In this document: piece by piece, positions 1 to 9,297 of the stretch
Layout: each line of letters starts with the position of its first letter
How positions within the stretch are numbered: position 1 is the first letter of the stretch
NCBI GenBank assembly: GCA_003332035.1
Contig: QOQI01000001.1
Coordinates: 1 to 64,000 of the forward strand
From: Paracoccaceae bacterium
Lineage (GTDB): Bacteria; Pseudomonadota; Alphaproteobacteria; Rhodobacterales; Rhodobacteraceae
Direction of reading: 5' to 3'
Length of the DNA stretch: 64,000 nucleotides
Made by a program: the position numbers and the translations under genes
Notes under the pieces: model-generated
Told to the model about the DNA's origin: nothing
Database searches by the model: none
Seen by the model: the letters and a program-made list of their open reading frames with translations, nothing else

Positions 1-1
1 C

Positions 2-352
2 CGTCAAACTATGCTTTTACAAAGAGTAAATTCCAAAGCTAGCTCTATGACTGCTAGGGAAGCATTAAAGGTTGCCACCAGAGGTGGCGCATCCGTTTTG
101 AATAGAGATGATATTGGTGTGCTCGCACCAGGTTATGCTGCTGACATAACAGCTTTCAAGAGAAATAATGTTGATTTCTCAGGAAGCGATTGGGATCCTG
201 TTGCATCTTTAGTATTTTGCGGTCCAGGGAAGGCAAATTATACGATCATCAATGGAAAAATAATAGTTAGTGAAGGGCAATTGACTACTATCCCTATGGA
301 AAAACTTATCCATGAACACAACACGCTATCCCATGATTTGATTAATCTATAG
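2..352 (+). CDS. 8-oxoguanine deaminase-like amidohydrolase, C-terminal part only
   Basis: The reading frame is open to the left edge, so only the last ~116 residues are present. The segment MTAREALKVATRGGASVL followed by GVLAPGYAADITAFK is the typical C-terminus of cyclic amidohydrolases of the 8-oxoguanine deaminase / hydroxyatrazine hydrolase / guanine deaminase group, where the chain returns to the small composite domain after the metal barrel. The metal-binding histidines would lie upstream and cannot be checked. Its place beside a complete urate pathway favours deamination of 8-oxoguanine to urate, but that substrate is inference. Its end overlaps the end of the convergent ureidoglycolate lyase gene by 11 bp. 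Confidence 0.75.
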   Translation, partial: RQTMLLQRVNSKASSMTAREALKVATRGGASVLNRDDIGVLAPGYAADITAFKRNNVDFSGSDWDPVASLVFCGPGKANYTIINGKIIVSEGQLTTIPMEKLIHEHNTLSHDLINL

Positions 353-881
353 ACTTAGAGTTTATTAAGTTATCTGGCCCTATATTGATATCTAAGTTTT
401 CAATAGAAAACTCGTTCAGGTTGCACCCATCTCCTTGTCTGTCAACAACCAAAAATTTTTGGCTTGCTTCTAAAACTATTAATGGATGATGCCAGGTACC
501 TTTTAGGTAACTTACTCCTTGATCGCCCCTTGCATAAAAACATTCAATGGTACTTAAATCTGGTTTTTCACCTGAACTGTTTGACTTACATACAACAACT
601 ATCCAACCGTGATTAGATAATGGAAAAAATGCTTGTGACCCCAAAGGATGCCGTTCCATTAAAACTAGCTTAATTGGATCCGGTCGACGTTTGCCCTCAA
701 AGATAGATATTATTGGAACACCGCCTTCTTCTCCTACGTCAACAAAAGCTAGTGCATTAAATCGAGTGGTGGTGCCTTGATTAATTACTAATTCTTCTGC
801 ACCTTTTAGCTCAATAACCTCACCGTAAGAGCTGAAATTTTTTTGAGATAGTGTTCTAATTTTTAGTTTCTGTTGACCCAT
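342..881 (-). CDS. allA: Ureidoglycolate lyase
   Basis: This 179-residue protein matches the AllA family in length and character: a small cupin-like fold that splits ureidoglycolate into glyoxylate and urea, the last step of allantoate degradation by the allantoicase route. Visible family traits are the N-terminal FSSYGEVIE segment, the central ERHPLGSQAFFPL stretch and the YLKGTWHHPLI segment. It starts directly against the stop of the allantoicase gene (no gap), so the two are probably translationally coupled and are the last genes of the minus-strand purine operon. No urease genes are visible in this window to use the urea. Confidence 0.9.
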   Translation of the reverse strand: MGQQKLKIRTLSQKNFSSYGEVIELKGAEELVINQGTTTRFNALAFVDVGEEGGVPIISIFEGKRRPDPIKLVLMERHPLGSQAFFPLSNHGWIVVVCKSNSSGEKPDLSTIECFYARGDQGVSYLKGTWHHPLIVLEASQKFLVVDRQGDGCNLNEFSIENLDINIGPDNLINSKSID

Positions 882-1871
882 TTACAATTCAACCCGACCC
901 AATACCCTTAACCTTGAAACACCGCCATCTGGGTAAATATTCAGTCGAATGGCGTTTACTGGGCCAAAATCTTTAATGATTTCCGATGAGAACGTGTGAA
1001 TAGCATCAGCGGATAGTTTTTGCTTAGGTAAAATTTCTTTCCATTTTTCAGCCAAATTTAGATCAAAGCCCTTTTCAACCACAGCAGCTTGAATACTACA
1101 CATATCAGGAAAATTTCCTTTGAAGTGTGCGGTGTCTATTTCTATTTCATCAATAGTTCCTGTTGTGCCCAGTTGAACAACTATCCAATCATTACCTGGC
1201 TCTCGACGTCTACGTGTCTCCCAGCCATCACCCATTGTTAACCCTCGGCCTTCTGAAAGAAGGGCATTCACATCACCGTAATGAGCATCATTATATCCTA
1301 ATATACATCCACCCAATTTAAGAGCAGACAGCTCGCAAATATCACTTTTTTCATTTTCCCAATCGTAATTTACATCACCAAAAAGCCTAAGCCGAGCCAC
1401 GCCGCCATCTGGATATATATTTAGTCTGACCATATTGACTGGACCTAAAGTATTTGTAGGCAATATGTGATGCGAGTCAGGACCTAGATCGACCTGATCT
1501 ACAAGTGTTTTCCATTCAACTTTGCTTATATCCCCGTCTGCGGAATGCCCCGCCTCGATCATAGCTCCAGGCGGATAATTTCCGGTGAAATGCGCAGTGT
1601 TAATATCAACAAGTCTGATTATACCTGGTACGCCCAATTTTATTATGCACCAGTCATGGCCTCCTTGACGTCGTCTACGAGACTCCCAGCCATCCATCCA
1701 CTTTCCATTATCATCAAATTTATCTGGAACAAACACTGGTATTGTATCTTGTAACATTCTAGGGGCTTCAGCAAAAAAATCGTCACTTACTGAGTGGATT
1801 TCAGTACCCATTCTAGGGGAAGCCAAATTAACCAACCCCATTGCTTCCGAGGGAGGAGTCTCCTTTTCCAT
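882..1871 (-). CDS. alc: Allantoicase
   Basis: Allantoicase hydrolyses allantoate to ureidoglycolate and urea. The 329-residue protein contains the two tandem jelly-roll allantoicase repeats. Each repeat has the diagnostic arginine-rich signature, GWESRRRRQGGHDW in the first and GWETRRRREPGNDW in the second, and each ends with an IRLNIYPDGGVxRLR-type segment. Length matches the family (about 330). The ATG at 1871 is followed by a short non-conserved stretch before the first domain. It lies 17 bp downstream of puuE and is fused end to start with allA, in a pathway-ordered operon. Confidence 0.93.
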   Translation of the reverse strand: MEKETPPSEAMGLVNLASPRMGTEIHSVSDDFFAEAPRMLQDTIPVFVPDKFDDNGKWMDGWESRRRRQGGHDWCIIKLGVPGIIRLVDINTAHFTGNYPPGAMIEAGHSADGDISKVEWKTLVDQVDLGPDSHHILPTNTLGPVNMVRLNIYPDGGVARLRLFGDVNYDWENEKSDICELSALKLGGCILGYNDAHYGDVNALLSEGRGLTMGDGWETRRRREPGNDWIVVQLGTTGTIDEIEIDTAHFKGNFPDMCSIQAAVVEKGFDLNLAEKWKEILPKQKLSADAIHTFSSEIIKDFGPVNAIRLNIYPDGGVSRLRVLGRVEL

Positions 1872-1888
1872 GCAAAAATCCTTACTAT

Positions 1889-2812
1889 TTATTTATTAGT
1901 TTCAAACTCCGGACTTGGAAATTTCTCAATCCAATGCCTCGCTATATCAATACGCTTTGCTATCCAAACTTTTTCATGTGAAAGTATATAATCTAAAAAC
2001 TTCACAAGCCCTTTGAACCTTGCTGGGCGCCCAATTAACCTACAATGTAACCCAACTGACATCATTTTCGGTGCGGTCGAACCTTCTGAATATAATGTAT
2101 CAAATGCATCGATCAGATAATCCGAAAAGTGCTTAGCAGTATTGAAACCTTGGGCAGTCGCAAATCTCATGTCATTTGTATCAAGAGTATAGGGAACAAT
2201 CAGATGAGGCTTTTTTGTTTGCGCACTCCAAAAAGGCAGGTCATCTGAATAATCATCGGCATCATAAATGAAACCACCTTCTTCTGAAACTAAATCACGT
2301 GTGTTTTCGCTTGTTCTACCTGTGTACCATCCCAGTGGACGCTCGCCACAAATATCTCTATGTATATCGATTGCTTTCTCCATGTGTGCCAGTTCTTCCG
2401 ACTTTGGCATTCCATGATAATTAATCCACCTATATCCGTGTGATGCGATTTCATGTCCATCTTTAAGTGCTTGCTCAATCACTGAAGGATTTCTTTGCAT
2501 TGCCATTGCGACAGCAAATAAAGTTATGGGTACTTTTCTGGATCTGAATAAATCTAAAATACGCCACACGCCTGCCCTTGAGCCATATTCATAAATTGAT
2601 TCCATGGACATATGCCGCGCGCCTTCAAATGGAGCCGCACCAATTATTTCAGATAGAAAAATTTCCGAAGCTGGATCACCATGCAAAATAGAATTTTCAG
2701 CACCTTCCTCATAATTTAAAACAAATTGAACGGCTATTTTCGAGCCATCTGGCCATGTCGACCGTGGCCTTTTTTGACCGTAACCAACCATATCTCGAGG
2801 ATATTCGTTCAT
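1889..2812 (-). CDS. puuE: Allantoinase PuuE (polysaccharide-deacetylase fold)
   Basis: PuuE opens the hydantoin ring of allantoin to give allantoate. It belongs to the NodB/polysaccharide deacetylase superfamily rather than to the amidohydrolase-type allantoinases. The 307-residue length and the motifs near the N-terminus (VGYGQKRPRSTWPDGSKIAV, then the VQFVLNYEEGAE strand) are characteristic, as are EIASHGYRW in the middle and GLHCRLIGRPARF near the C-terminus. It sits between the urate oxidase gene puuD (7 bp upstream) and allantoicase, as expected for its pathway step. Confidence 0.92.
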   Translation of the reverse strand: MNEYPRDMVGYGQKRPRSTWPDGSKIAVQFVLNYEEGAENSILHGDPASEIFLSEIIGAAPFEGARHMSMESIYEYGSRAGVWRILDLFRSRKVPITLFAVAMAMQRNPSVIEQALKDGHEIASHGYRWINYHGMPKSEELAHMEKAIDIHRDICGERPLGWYTGRTSENTRDLVSEEGGFIYDADDYSDDLPFWSAQTKKPHLIVPYTLDTNDMRFATAQGFNTAKHFSDYLIDAFDTLYSEGSTAPKMMSVGLHCRLIGRPARFKGLVKFLDYILSHEKVWIAKRIDIARHWIEKFPSPEFETNK

Positions 2813-2819
2813 TTTTATC

Positions 2820-4028
2820 TCAATTATCTTTCAACTTTTTATGCCATTCAGACAATAAAGCTCGCTCCTCATCATCCAACCATATTATGTTCCCTGGAGG
2901 CATGGCCCAGGAAGCTGCTGACTGCCAATAAATTTCATTTGCCATTTTCAAAATTTGCGCCTCTGTTTCAAGATAAACCCCCTTGGGCGCAAAAGCTAAA
3001 CCATCCCAAACGGGCTCTTTTGCGTGGCAAGCACTGCATCTCTCTATTACTAATTCGACTGCGGAATTATGTACTTCGTCTTTTGATATATTAAGGTTAC
3101 TTATCTCGTAATCTTCATTAGTTGGCCCTCCGACATATGATAGTGATATACAGCAAACGACGAGAAAAGAAGCCGCTAGCCAAGTCCAATAGGGCGCTGG
3201 CAATCCTTTGTGCTTAGTATTGAAAAAATGTCTTATCAGTGCACCAATTATCAAAATCAGTCCAAGAATTAACCAGCTATATTCTGTGGCAAAAATTATT
3301 GGGTAATGAACACCAAGCATTACAAAGATAACTGGAAGCGTAAGATAGTTGTTATGTAAAGATCTCTGTTTCCCTCTAGCTCCATAAATAGGATTTGGCT
3401 CTTCGCCAGCTTTAAGCGCCTTTACAACTTTTTTCTGACCAGGGATTATAACCATTGCAACGTTAGCAACCATCATTGTTCCAATCGAAATACCCATTTG
3501 CATAAAAGCGCCCCGATGAGAAAAAATTTGCGTATAAATGTAAGATAATATTATAAGAAAAATCAGTCCGGACAGAGCCAAAATCAGGTCATTTCTTCCA
3601 AGTGGACTGCGGCATAAACCATCATAAACCACCCACCCAACTAAAATACCACCCAAGCTTAGTAGAACTGCTTGCCCTTGTGTAATATCAAGAACTTCTA
3701 AATCAATCATATAAAGACTAGTGGAGCCGTAATACACTAGAGACATTAAGGCCATACCCGAAATCCAAGTGCTATAAGCCTCCCACTTAAACCAAGTCAA
3801 CTCGTCAGGCATTTTGCTAGGAGCGACCAGATATTTGACCATGTTATAAAAACCACCGCCATGTACTTGCCAGGCCTGGCCATTAGCTTCTTTGGGTAAT
3901 TCTTTTCCAGGCTTTAAACTCAAATCCAGCGCAATAAAATAAAAGGAGGAGCCAATCCATGCAACGCCCGCAATCACGTGTACCCAACGAACGATCATTT
4001 CGGACCACAACCAAAAATAATCAAACAT
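2820..4028 (-). CDS. puuD: Membrane-bound urate oxidase PuuD with C-terminal cytochrome c domain
   Basis: PuuD converts urate to 5-hydroxyisourate and is unrelated to cofactor-free uricase. The 402-residue protein has an N-terminal membrane domain with about eight hydrophobic spans up to roughly residue 300. A short cytochrome c domain follows, with a haem-binding CSACH at 331-335 and a plausible axial methionine in the WAMPPGN segment near 376. The cytochrome suggests that electrons go to the respiratory chain and not directly to oxygen, avoiding hydrogen peroxide; this is known for the family and not seen here. It lies between xdhC (3 bp gap) and puuE (7 bp gap). Confidence 0.92.
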   Translation of the reverse strand: MFDYFWLWSEMIVRWVHVIAGVAWIGSSFYFIALDLSLKPGKELPKEANGQAWQVHGGGFYNMVKYLVAPSKMPDELTWFKWEAYSTWISGMALMSLVYYGSTSLYMIDLEVLDITQGQAVLLSLGGILVGWVVYDGLCRSPLGRNDLILALSGLIFLIILSYIYTQIFSHRGAFMQMGISIGTMMVANVAMVIIPGQKKVVKALKAGEEPNPIYGARGKQRSLHNNYLTLPVIFVMLGVHYPIIFATEYSWLILGLILIIGALIRHFFNTKHKGLPAPYWTWLAASFLVVCCISLSYVGGPTNEDYEISNLNISKDEVHNSAVELVIERCSACHAKEPVWDGLAFAPKGVYLETEAQILKMANEIYWQSAASWAMPPGNIIWLDDEERALLSEWHKKLKDN

Positions 4029-4031
4029 TAT

Positions 4032-5021
4032 TCATCCTATCCTTATCCCGTTTGTTTCCTGCCATATTGAAAGCTGAGCAGCAATCGAAATAGCAACCTT
4101 TACCGGTTGTTTGGAGTTAATTTCATCTATGCCAATGGGACAGGTCAATTTTTTTAATTGTTCATCTTTAATACCCATTTTTGACAGTCGGCTTCTAAAT
4201 CGAGAATTCTTCGTTTTAGATCCTATCAATCCACAAAACCGAAATTGATCTTTTGATAATAACGCGAAACAGATGGCTTCATCCAAAGGGTGTGAATGGG
4301 TTATTATCACATGATAAGCATTACTGGGGGCGTGAGATGCAATTAGAGCCGGATCTAAAGCAATCACTTTAGAAAAAGTAGATGTTGATCCTTCTGGAAA
4401 TCGTTTCTCATCAATATCTATCCAGTGAATATCAAAATCCGTATGTTCTATTATTTTTACCAATGCCCTGCCAACGTGGCCAGCACCGTAAATAAATAAA
4501 GGATCAAGTTTTTTAGCTGTTGGAAGAACAAAACTTTCTTTTTTTAAAAATGGTCTGAATTTTTTATCATCATCAGTTCTCAAAACTTCCGTAGGAGCTC
4601 CAGATTTTAATGGGTGCTCTAGCGCCACAAGTTTTTGGGAATGCTTTGCCAATTTTTTGATATCTGACTGACTTAAAATTTCCAAAAGAACCTTTACATT
4701 GCCACCGCAGCATTGTCCCATATCTGGGCCAAGTGCTAAATTTAAAACTTTTCTATTGCTGCCTTCTACTTTTAAGCCAATCTCTTTGATTAATCCTCTA
4801 GCTTGCTCCATGACTTCAAATTCTAGAGAGCCGCCGCCTATTGTGTTCCAAATTTGATTTTCAGAAATTAGCATATTGGCACCCAACTCTCGAGGTGCAG
4901 AACCACGAACTGAAATAATTATAGCGTGGGCTAATGCTTTCTCATCACCAATCAAATGATTTGCAGCGGCTATCCAATTTCCATTTGGATTAATCAAAGA
5001 CTTATGCATAATTCTGCGCAT
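4032..5021 (-). CDS. xdhC: Xanthine dehydrogenase accessory protein XdhC
   Basis: XdhC binds and sulfurates molybdenum cofactor and inserts it into the large XDH subunit. The 329-residue protein has the N-terminal XdhC/CoxI segment (SVRGSAPRELGANMLIS, then GGGSLEFEV and CCGGNVKVLLE) and a C-terminal Rossmann domain with IYGAGHVGRAL. Its ATG directly follows the TGA of xdhB, so the genes are translationally coupled. An in-frame ATG four codons downstream is an alternative start. Operon position right after xdhB is typical. Confidence 0.9.
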   Translation of the reverse strand: MRRIMHKSLINPNGNWIAAANHLIGDEKALAHAIIISVRGSAPRELGANMLISENQIWNTIGGGSLEFEVMEQARGLIKEIGLKVEGSNRKVLNLALGPDMGQCCGGNVKVLLEILSQSDIKKLAKHSQKLVALEHPLKSGAPTEVLRTDDDKKFRPFLKKESFVLPTAKKLDPLFIYGAGHVGRALVKIIEHTDFDIHWIDIDEKRFPEGSTSTFSKVIALDPALIASHAPSNAYHVIITHSHPLDEAICFALLSKDQFRFCGLIGSKTKNSRFRSRLSKMGIKDEQLKKLTCPIGIDEINSKQPVKVAISIAAQLSIWQETNGIRIG

Positions 5022-7352
5022 TCAAACATTAGCTTGATCAAGTTCTACAGATTGCATCAAAAGCCTTTCAGGTGTTGCTGGCGCATTTAAGTTTGGATAA
5101 CTACGCCGACCATTCACCGATTGTAACGCATGTGATAAAGCCATTAAAACGCTGGTTCCTAGCATAAGCGGGGGCTCACCAACAGCTTTTGACCTATGAA
5201 TTGTCTCTTCACAGTTTTCTCCTTCAGAGAAAAGTTTAACCCTAAAATCTAGGGGTCTATCTGAGCAAGCTGGAATTTTGTAAGTTGATGGAGCATGAGT
5301 TAGAAGTTTACCTTTACTATCCCAAACAAGCTCCTCAGTAGTTAACCACCCTGCGCCCTGAACATAGCCGCCCTCTATTTGTCCAATATCTATTGCTGGG
5401 TTTAGTGAGCGGCCAACATCATGTAAGATGTCAGTGCGTAAAATTCTGTTCTCACCCGTTAACAAATCGAGCGCAACTTCACTACATGCAGCACCATAAG
5501 CAAAATAGTAAAACGGTCGGCCTTTAAATGTTTTGGGGTCCCAATGGACTTTTGGAGTGGAATAAAAACCCGTCGCAGATAAAGAAATCCTTCCCATATA
5601 ACAACGCTTCACAGCCTCTGCAAAATCGTAACTGTTGGCTCCAACTATTACCATTCCATCCTCAAAAGCTATCGCTTCAGGCTTAATTTGAGCCTCAGCT
5701 GCAAGATATTCAGTCATTCTGGACTTAATTTTTTCTGCTGCATTTTTTGCTGCCATCCCATTTAGATCGCTTCCAGAGGAAGCAGCCGTAGCAGATGTAT
5801 TAGGAACTTTTCCCGTCGACGTGGCAGTAATTTTAATTGTGCCTAAGGGTAGCTGAAATTCATTGGCTACTATCTGGGCAATTTTGGTATTCAGCCCTTG
5901 GCCCATTTCTGTTCCGCCGTGATTAAGATAAACGGAACCATCATTGTAAACATGCAGCAGTGCACCTGCTTGGTTCAAAAAGCTTGCATTGAAAGAAATC
6001 CCAAACTTTACAGGAGTAAGAGAGATCCCTCGTTTTAAAAACTCACTATTTTTATTGAATTTTTCGATATCTTTTCGACGATCAACGTAATTACTTGTTT
6101 TCTTCAATTCAGAAATAATGTCTTGGATTATACAGTCGTGAACGGTTTGTCCGTATGGAGTTATCCCATGTGTGGCAGAGGTCTTGTGGGGATAAAAATT
6201 TCTTTCCCGAACCAGAAGGGGATCAACATTCAGATGATGCGCCACATGGTCGATGACCCGCTCCATACCAACAATTCCCTGCGGACCTCCAAAACCTCTA
6301 AAAGCAGTATTGGATTGAGTGTTAGTCTTAAGACGATGGGATGTAATTCTCATATTCTTTATAAAATAAGAATTTTCAGCATGGCACATAGCACGGGCAG
6401 CGATAGCCTCGGATAAATCCCAAGACATTCCACAACGCATTGCCTGATCGACAATCACACTGTTGATTAACCCATTATCTTCAAAACCTACTTTATAGGA
6501 TATTTGAAAATCATGCCGTTTTCCCGTTAAAATAAAGTCGTCATCTCGATCATAAATTAATTTAGCCGGTCTACTTGTTAGTTTTGCCGCAAGTGCAGCG
6601 ACTATAGCTGGTAGATTGCCTTGGCTCTCTTTTCCGCCAAATCCACCCCCCATTCTACGCGTTATTACTGTAACATCGTGATTGGATAACCCCAGCGCCA
6701 TTGCAACTTTATGCTGAATTTCTGTTGGATGCTGGGTCGAGCAATGAACAACAATGTCAGTATCTTCGCCGGCAACAGCAAAGGCCGCTTGGCCTTCAAG
6801 ATAAAAATGTTCCTGGCCGCCTAATATAATTTCGCCCTCAAGCTTGTTTTTACTTTTTGCTAATGCTTGATCTACCTTTCCACATTCAATTACAGCCGGC
6901 GGTCCTAAAACATTTCCTGTCTCTAATGCCTGATCAATAGTTATTACAGCCGGAAGTTCTTCATACTTGATGTCGGCTAGCTCAATGGCATTACGAGCGG
7001 TTTTGATATCTTCGGCAACAACCGCAAATACAGACTGTCCTAAGTAACTTACTAAATTTTCAGCAAATATTGGGTCATCACCCGCGAAAGGACTACAATC
7101 ATTTGTTCCTGGTATATCTGCTGCAGTTAAAACTTTTATAACACCTGGAAAGTTTTCAACCTGGGATAAATCCATACTTAAAATTTTTGCATGTGCAAAT
7201 TTGCTTTGCCCCAATAAGATCTCAAGAGTATTCGGCGGAACAGCTATATCATCTACATATTTAGCAGCGCCACTTACATGCTTATGGGCACTATCATGTC
7301 GAATAGCCTTGTGAACTATGCCTTCTTTTGCTGATCCTTCTGTATCTTTCAT
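5022..7352 (-). CDS. xdhB: Xanthine dehydrogenase large (molybdopterin) subunit
   Basis: This 776-residue subunit carries the molybdenum cofactor and oxidises hypoxanthine and xanthine to urate. It contains the molybdopterin-binding RRMGGGFGGKES motif near residue 235, a FRGFGGPQG segment around 350, the MGQGLNTKIAQI segment and, near the C-terminus, AVGEPPLMLG, whose glutamate is the catalytic base in this family. Length agrees with bacterial XdhB (about 770-780). Its start lies immediately after the xdhA stop and its stop abuts xdhC, giving the xdhA-xdhB-xdhC order seen in Rhodobacter. Confidence 0.95.
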   Translation of the reverse strand: MKDTEGSAKEGIVHKAIRHDSAHKHVSGAAKYVDDIAVPPNTLEILLGQSKFAHAKILSMDLSQVENFPGVIKVLTAADIPGTNDCSPFAGDDPIFAENLVSYLGQSVFAVVAEDIKTARNAIELADIKYEELPAVITIDQALETGNVLGPPAVIECGKVDQALAKSKNKLEGEIILGGQEHFYLEGQAAFAVAGEDTDIVVHCSTQHPTEIQHKVAMALGLSNHDVTVITRRMGGGFGGKESQGNLPAIVAALAAKLTSRPAKLIYDRDDDFILTGKRHDFQISYKVGFEDNGLINSVIVDQAMRCGMSWDLSEAIAARAMCHAENSYFIKNMRITSHRLKTNTQSNTAFRGFGGPQGIVGMERVIDHVAHHLNVDPLLVRERNFYPHKTSATHGITPYGQTVHDCIIQDIISELKKTSNYVDRRKDIEKFNKNSEFLKRGISLTPVKFGISFNASFLNQAGALLHVYNDGSVYLNHGGTEMGQGLNTKIAQIVANEFQLPLGTIKITATSTGKVPNTSATAASSGSDLNGMAAKNAAEKIKSRMTEYLAAEAQIKPEAIAFEDGMVIVGANSYDFAEAVKRCYMGRISLSATGFYSTPKVHWDPKTFKGRPFYYFAYGAACSEVALDLLTGENRILRTDILHDVGRSLNPAIDIGQIEGGYVQGAGWLTTEELVWDSKGKLLTHAPSTYKIPACSDRPLDFRVKLFSEGENCEETIHRSKAVGEPPLMLGTSVLMALSHALQSVNGRRSYPNLNAPATPERLLMQSVELDQANV

Positions 7353-8822
7353 TCAACTCACCAAATTCTCAACTTGGTTGCGGTCCGCCAAATTAGGAAC
7401 GAATGAACCCGTCAGTTCATACCCATATTTTATCACCAAATTTTGCGCCGCTTTACGTCTATAGTCTGCACTGCCGCGAACATCCGTTAAAGGGTCAAAA
7501 TCCTTATTTATATTTTTTGATGCCTTTATAAAAGACTGCGGCTCGAAAGGTTGGTCCAAAAGAGCTTTTTCCACTTCCGTTGCTCTCTTTGGGGTGCCGG
7601 CCATACCGCCAAAACAAATTGTAGCCTTGGTTATCTTGGTTTTTTCCACACTGAGATTTGCACCCATCATAACAGCAGAAATGTCCTGATCAAATCGCTT
7701 AGATAATTTATAACATCGAAAATTATTCCCTGATTTATTTGGCACAAATATTCCAGAGACATATTCGCCGGCATGACGGTCCTGTCTTCCATATTCAATA
7801 AAAAATTCTTCTAAAGGTAGTTTTCGCTTTTTATTTCTATTTGTAAGCTCAATTAAAGATCCCAGTGCTATCAAAGCAGGGGGCAAATCACCAATCGGAG
7901 ATCCGTTAGCGAGGTTCCCACAAACCGTCCCAGAATTTCGCACCTGCACTGATCCAAAACGCTTCCATAAAGCGTTAATTGTTGGCCATTTACTACCTAA
8001 CTTTTCCATAGCTTCCTGATGGGTTACTGCGGGTCGAATAATTATGAAATCCTCTTGCTGGTCGATTTTGCTGAATTCTTCAACTCGACCAGTCCAAATC
8101 ATGCTTGGTAAGTTCCGATTTTGCTTTGTCACCCAAAGACCAATATCTGTAGCACCAGACACTATGGTAGAGGAAGGTTGATCTGCATAGGTTTTTGAAA
8201 AATCTTCGTGATTAGTAGGTACAGAAAATGAATTTTTTCCATCTGTAATTTCAACTGGCTCTGAGCTCTTTATTTTAAAAAGTTCTTTTTTAAGAATTTC
8301 ATTGCGATCCAACTCCCACTGAGGTTGTTTTGCATTTTTCAGTGAAAGCCCGGCTTCGACAATTGGCCTGTAGCCTGTGCACCTACATAAATTTCCCGCC
8401 AAAGTATCGTCTATATCTTCTGCCATCAAACCGTGTTTGTTTGACCAAGCTGTAAATAGTGACATAACAAAACCAGGCGTACAAAACCCACATTGCGATC
8501 CGTGAAAGTCTATCAGCGCTTTTTGACAGGGATGCAATTCACTGTCAGGTCCATTTAAGCCCTCAACAGTAATGACTGCACAACCTTCAAGCATACCCAT
8601 AAAAACAATACATGCATTTACGGACCGCCAAGTTAAATTTCCAGAATCATCAGTTTTAACTATTGCAACCGTACACGCTCCGCAGTCACCTTCAGCACAA
8701 CCCTCTTTAGACCCTACTAAGCTTTTTTGGTTTCTTAACCATTTCAATAGAGTCATATCACCGGCGATATTATCGACCCTCTGGGTTTTCCCATTCAAAA
8801 TAAAAGTAAGATAATTTCTCAC
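7353..8822 (-). CDS. xdhA: Xanthine dehydrogenase small subunit (2x[2Fe-2S], FAD)
   Basis: This subunit passes electrons from the Mo centre through two [2Fe-2S] clusters to FAD and NAD+. From a GTG start at 8822 it has 489 residues. Cluster I cysteines are 42, 47, 50 and 71 (CAEGDCGAC...NAC); cluster II cysteines are 111, 114, 146 and 148 (CGFC...CRC). The FAD domain follows, with VSGATDIG and GNLANGSPIGD. The longer ATG reading frame would run back into the end of uraH. The GTG gives the usual short N-terminus (xRNYLTFILNG) and lies 10 bp after the uraH stop, so I prefer it, although the nearest GGAG is about 14 nt away. Confidence 0.93.
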   Translation of the reverse strand: MRNYLTFILNGKTQRVDNIAGDMTLLKWLRNQKSLVGSKEGCAEGDCGACTVAIVKTDDSGNLTWRSVNACIVFMGMLEGCAVITVEGLNGPDSELHPCQKALIDFHGSQCGFCTPGFVMSLFTAWSNKHGLMAEDIDDTLAGNLCRCTGYRPIVEAGLSLKNAKQPQWELDRNEILKKELFKIKSSEPVEITDGKNSFSVPTNHEDFSKTYADQPSSTIVSGATDIGLWVTKQNRNLPSMIWTGRVEEFSKIDQQEDFIIIRPAVTHQEAMEKLGSKWPTINALWKRFGSVQVRNSGTVCGNLANGSPIGDLPPALIALGSLIELTNRNKKRKLPLEEFFIEYGRQDRHAGEYVSGIFVPNKSGNNFRCYKLSKRFDQDISAVMMGANLSVEKTKITKATICFGGMAGTPKRATEVEKALLDQPFEPQSFIKASKNINKDFDPLTDVRGSADYRRKAAQNLVIKYGYELTGSFVPNLADRNQVENLVS

Positions 8823-8832
8823 GTCACCACCA

Positions 8833-9186
8833 TCAACTCCCACGATAGGTAGAGTATCCATATGCTGAGAGCAATAATGGGACATGATAATGCTGTTCAG
8901 CGTCATCAATTCCAAAAGCAATAACTACCTGATCTAGAAATGGTGTTTTCGGCAAAACATCACCCTTTTCTTCCAAATATGGAGCTGCGTGAAAAATAAG
9001 CTTATATTTTCCGGGGCTAAATGAATCCCCCTCTAAAAGGGGTTTGTCACACCTACCATCACTATTGGTTGAAACTGATTTTAACTTCTGCTCAGTGTTC
9101 CCAGTAATTTTGTAGAGATCTATCGCCAAATTGGCTGCTGGCGCACCGCGAGCAGTGTCTAAAACATGGGTTGTAAGGCGGCCCAT
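8833..9186 (-). CDS. uraH: 5-hydroxyisourate hydrolase
   Basis: UraH hydrolyses 5-hydroxyisourate to OHCU, the step after urate oxidation. From the ATG at 9186 the protein has 117 residues, the standard size of this transthyretin-related family. It starts [17 protein letters not shown], with the conserved active-site histidine, and ends with the diagnostic YRGS. The start is supported by an AGGAG seven bases upstream; a longer in-frame reading to 9273 would add 29 residues not found in the family. It is the first gene of the minus-strand purine operon and its promoter must lie in the divergent gap with uraD. Confidence 0.95.
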   Translation of the reverse strand: MGRLTTHVLDTARGAPAANLAIDLYKITGNTEQKLKSVSTNSDGRCDKPLLEGDSFSPGKYKLIFHAAPYLEEKGDVLPKTPFLDQVVIAFGIDDAEQHYHVPLLLSAYGYSTYRGS

Positions 9187-9247
9187 AGCGAACTCCTGTT
9201 TCAATTCCTTATAATTTATTTTGCAAAACAAATTATTCAAAACTAGT

Positions 9248-9260
9248 GTACATTTTGTAC
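9248..9260. repeat. Small palindrome between divergent uraH and uraD
   Basis: GTACA-TTT-TGTAC is a perfect 5-bp inverted repeat centred at 9254, in the gap between the purine operon start (9186) and uraD (9298). Its position 38 bp upstream of uraD and 62 bp upstream of uraH would suit an operator controlling both directions. The regulator is not in the window. Short AT-rich palindromes also arise by chance, so this is only a candidate. Confidence 0.35.
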
Positions 9261-9297
9261 TATCGTTTTCCAAATTAAATTCGTAACAGATTGTAAA

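Noticed and set aside
1969-1985. parS-like TTTTTCATGTGAAAG inside puuE
   Set aside because: It departs from the 16-bp consensus at the central CACGTG and at the ends, and lies in a conserved coding region far from parAB.
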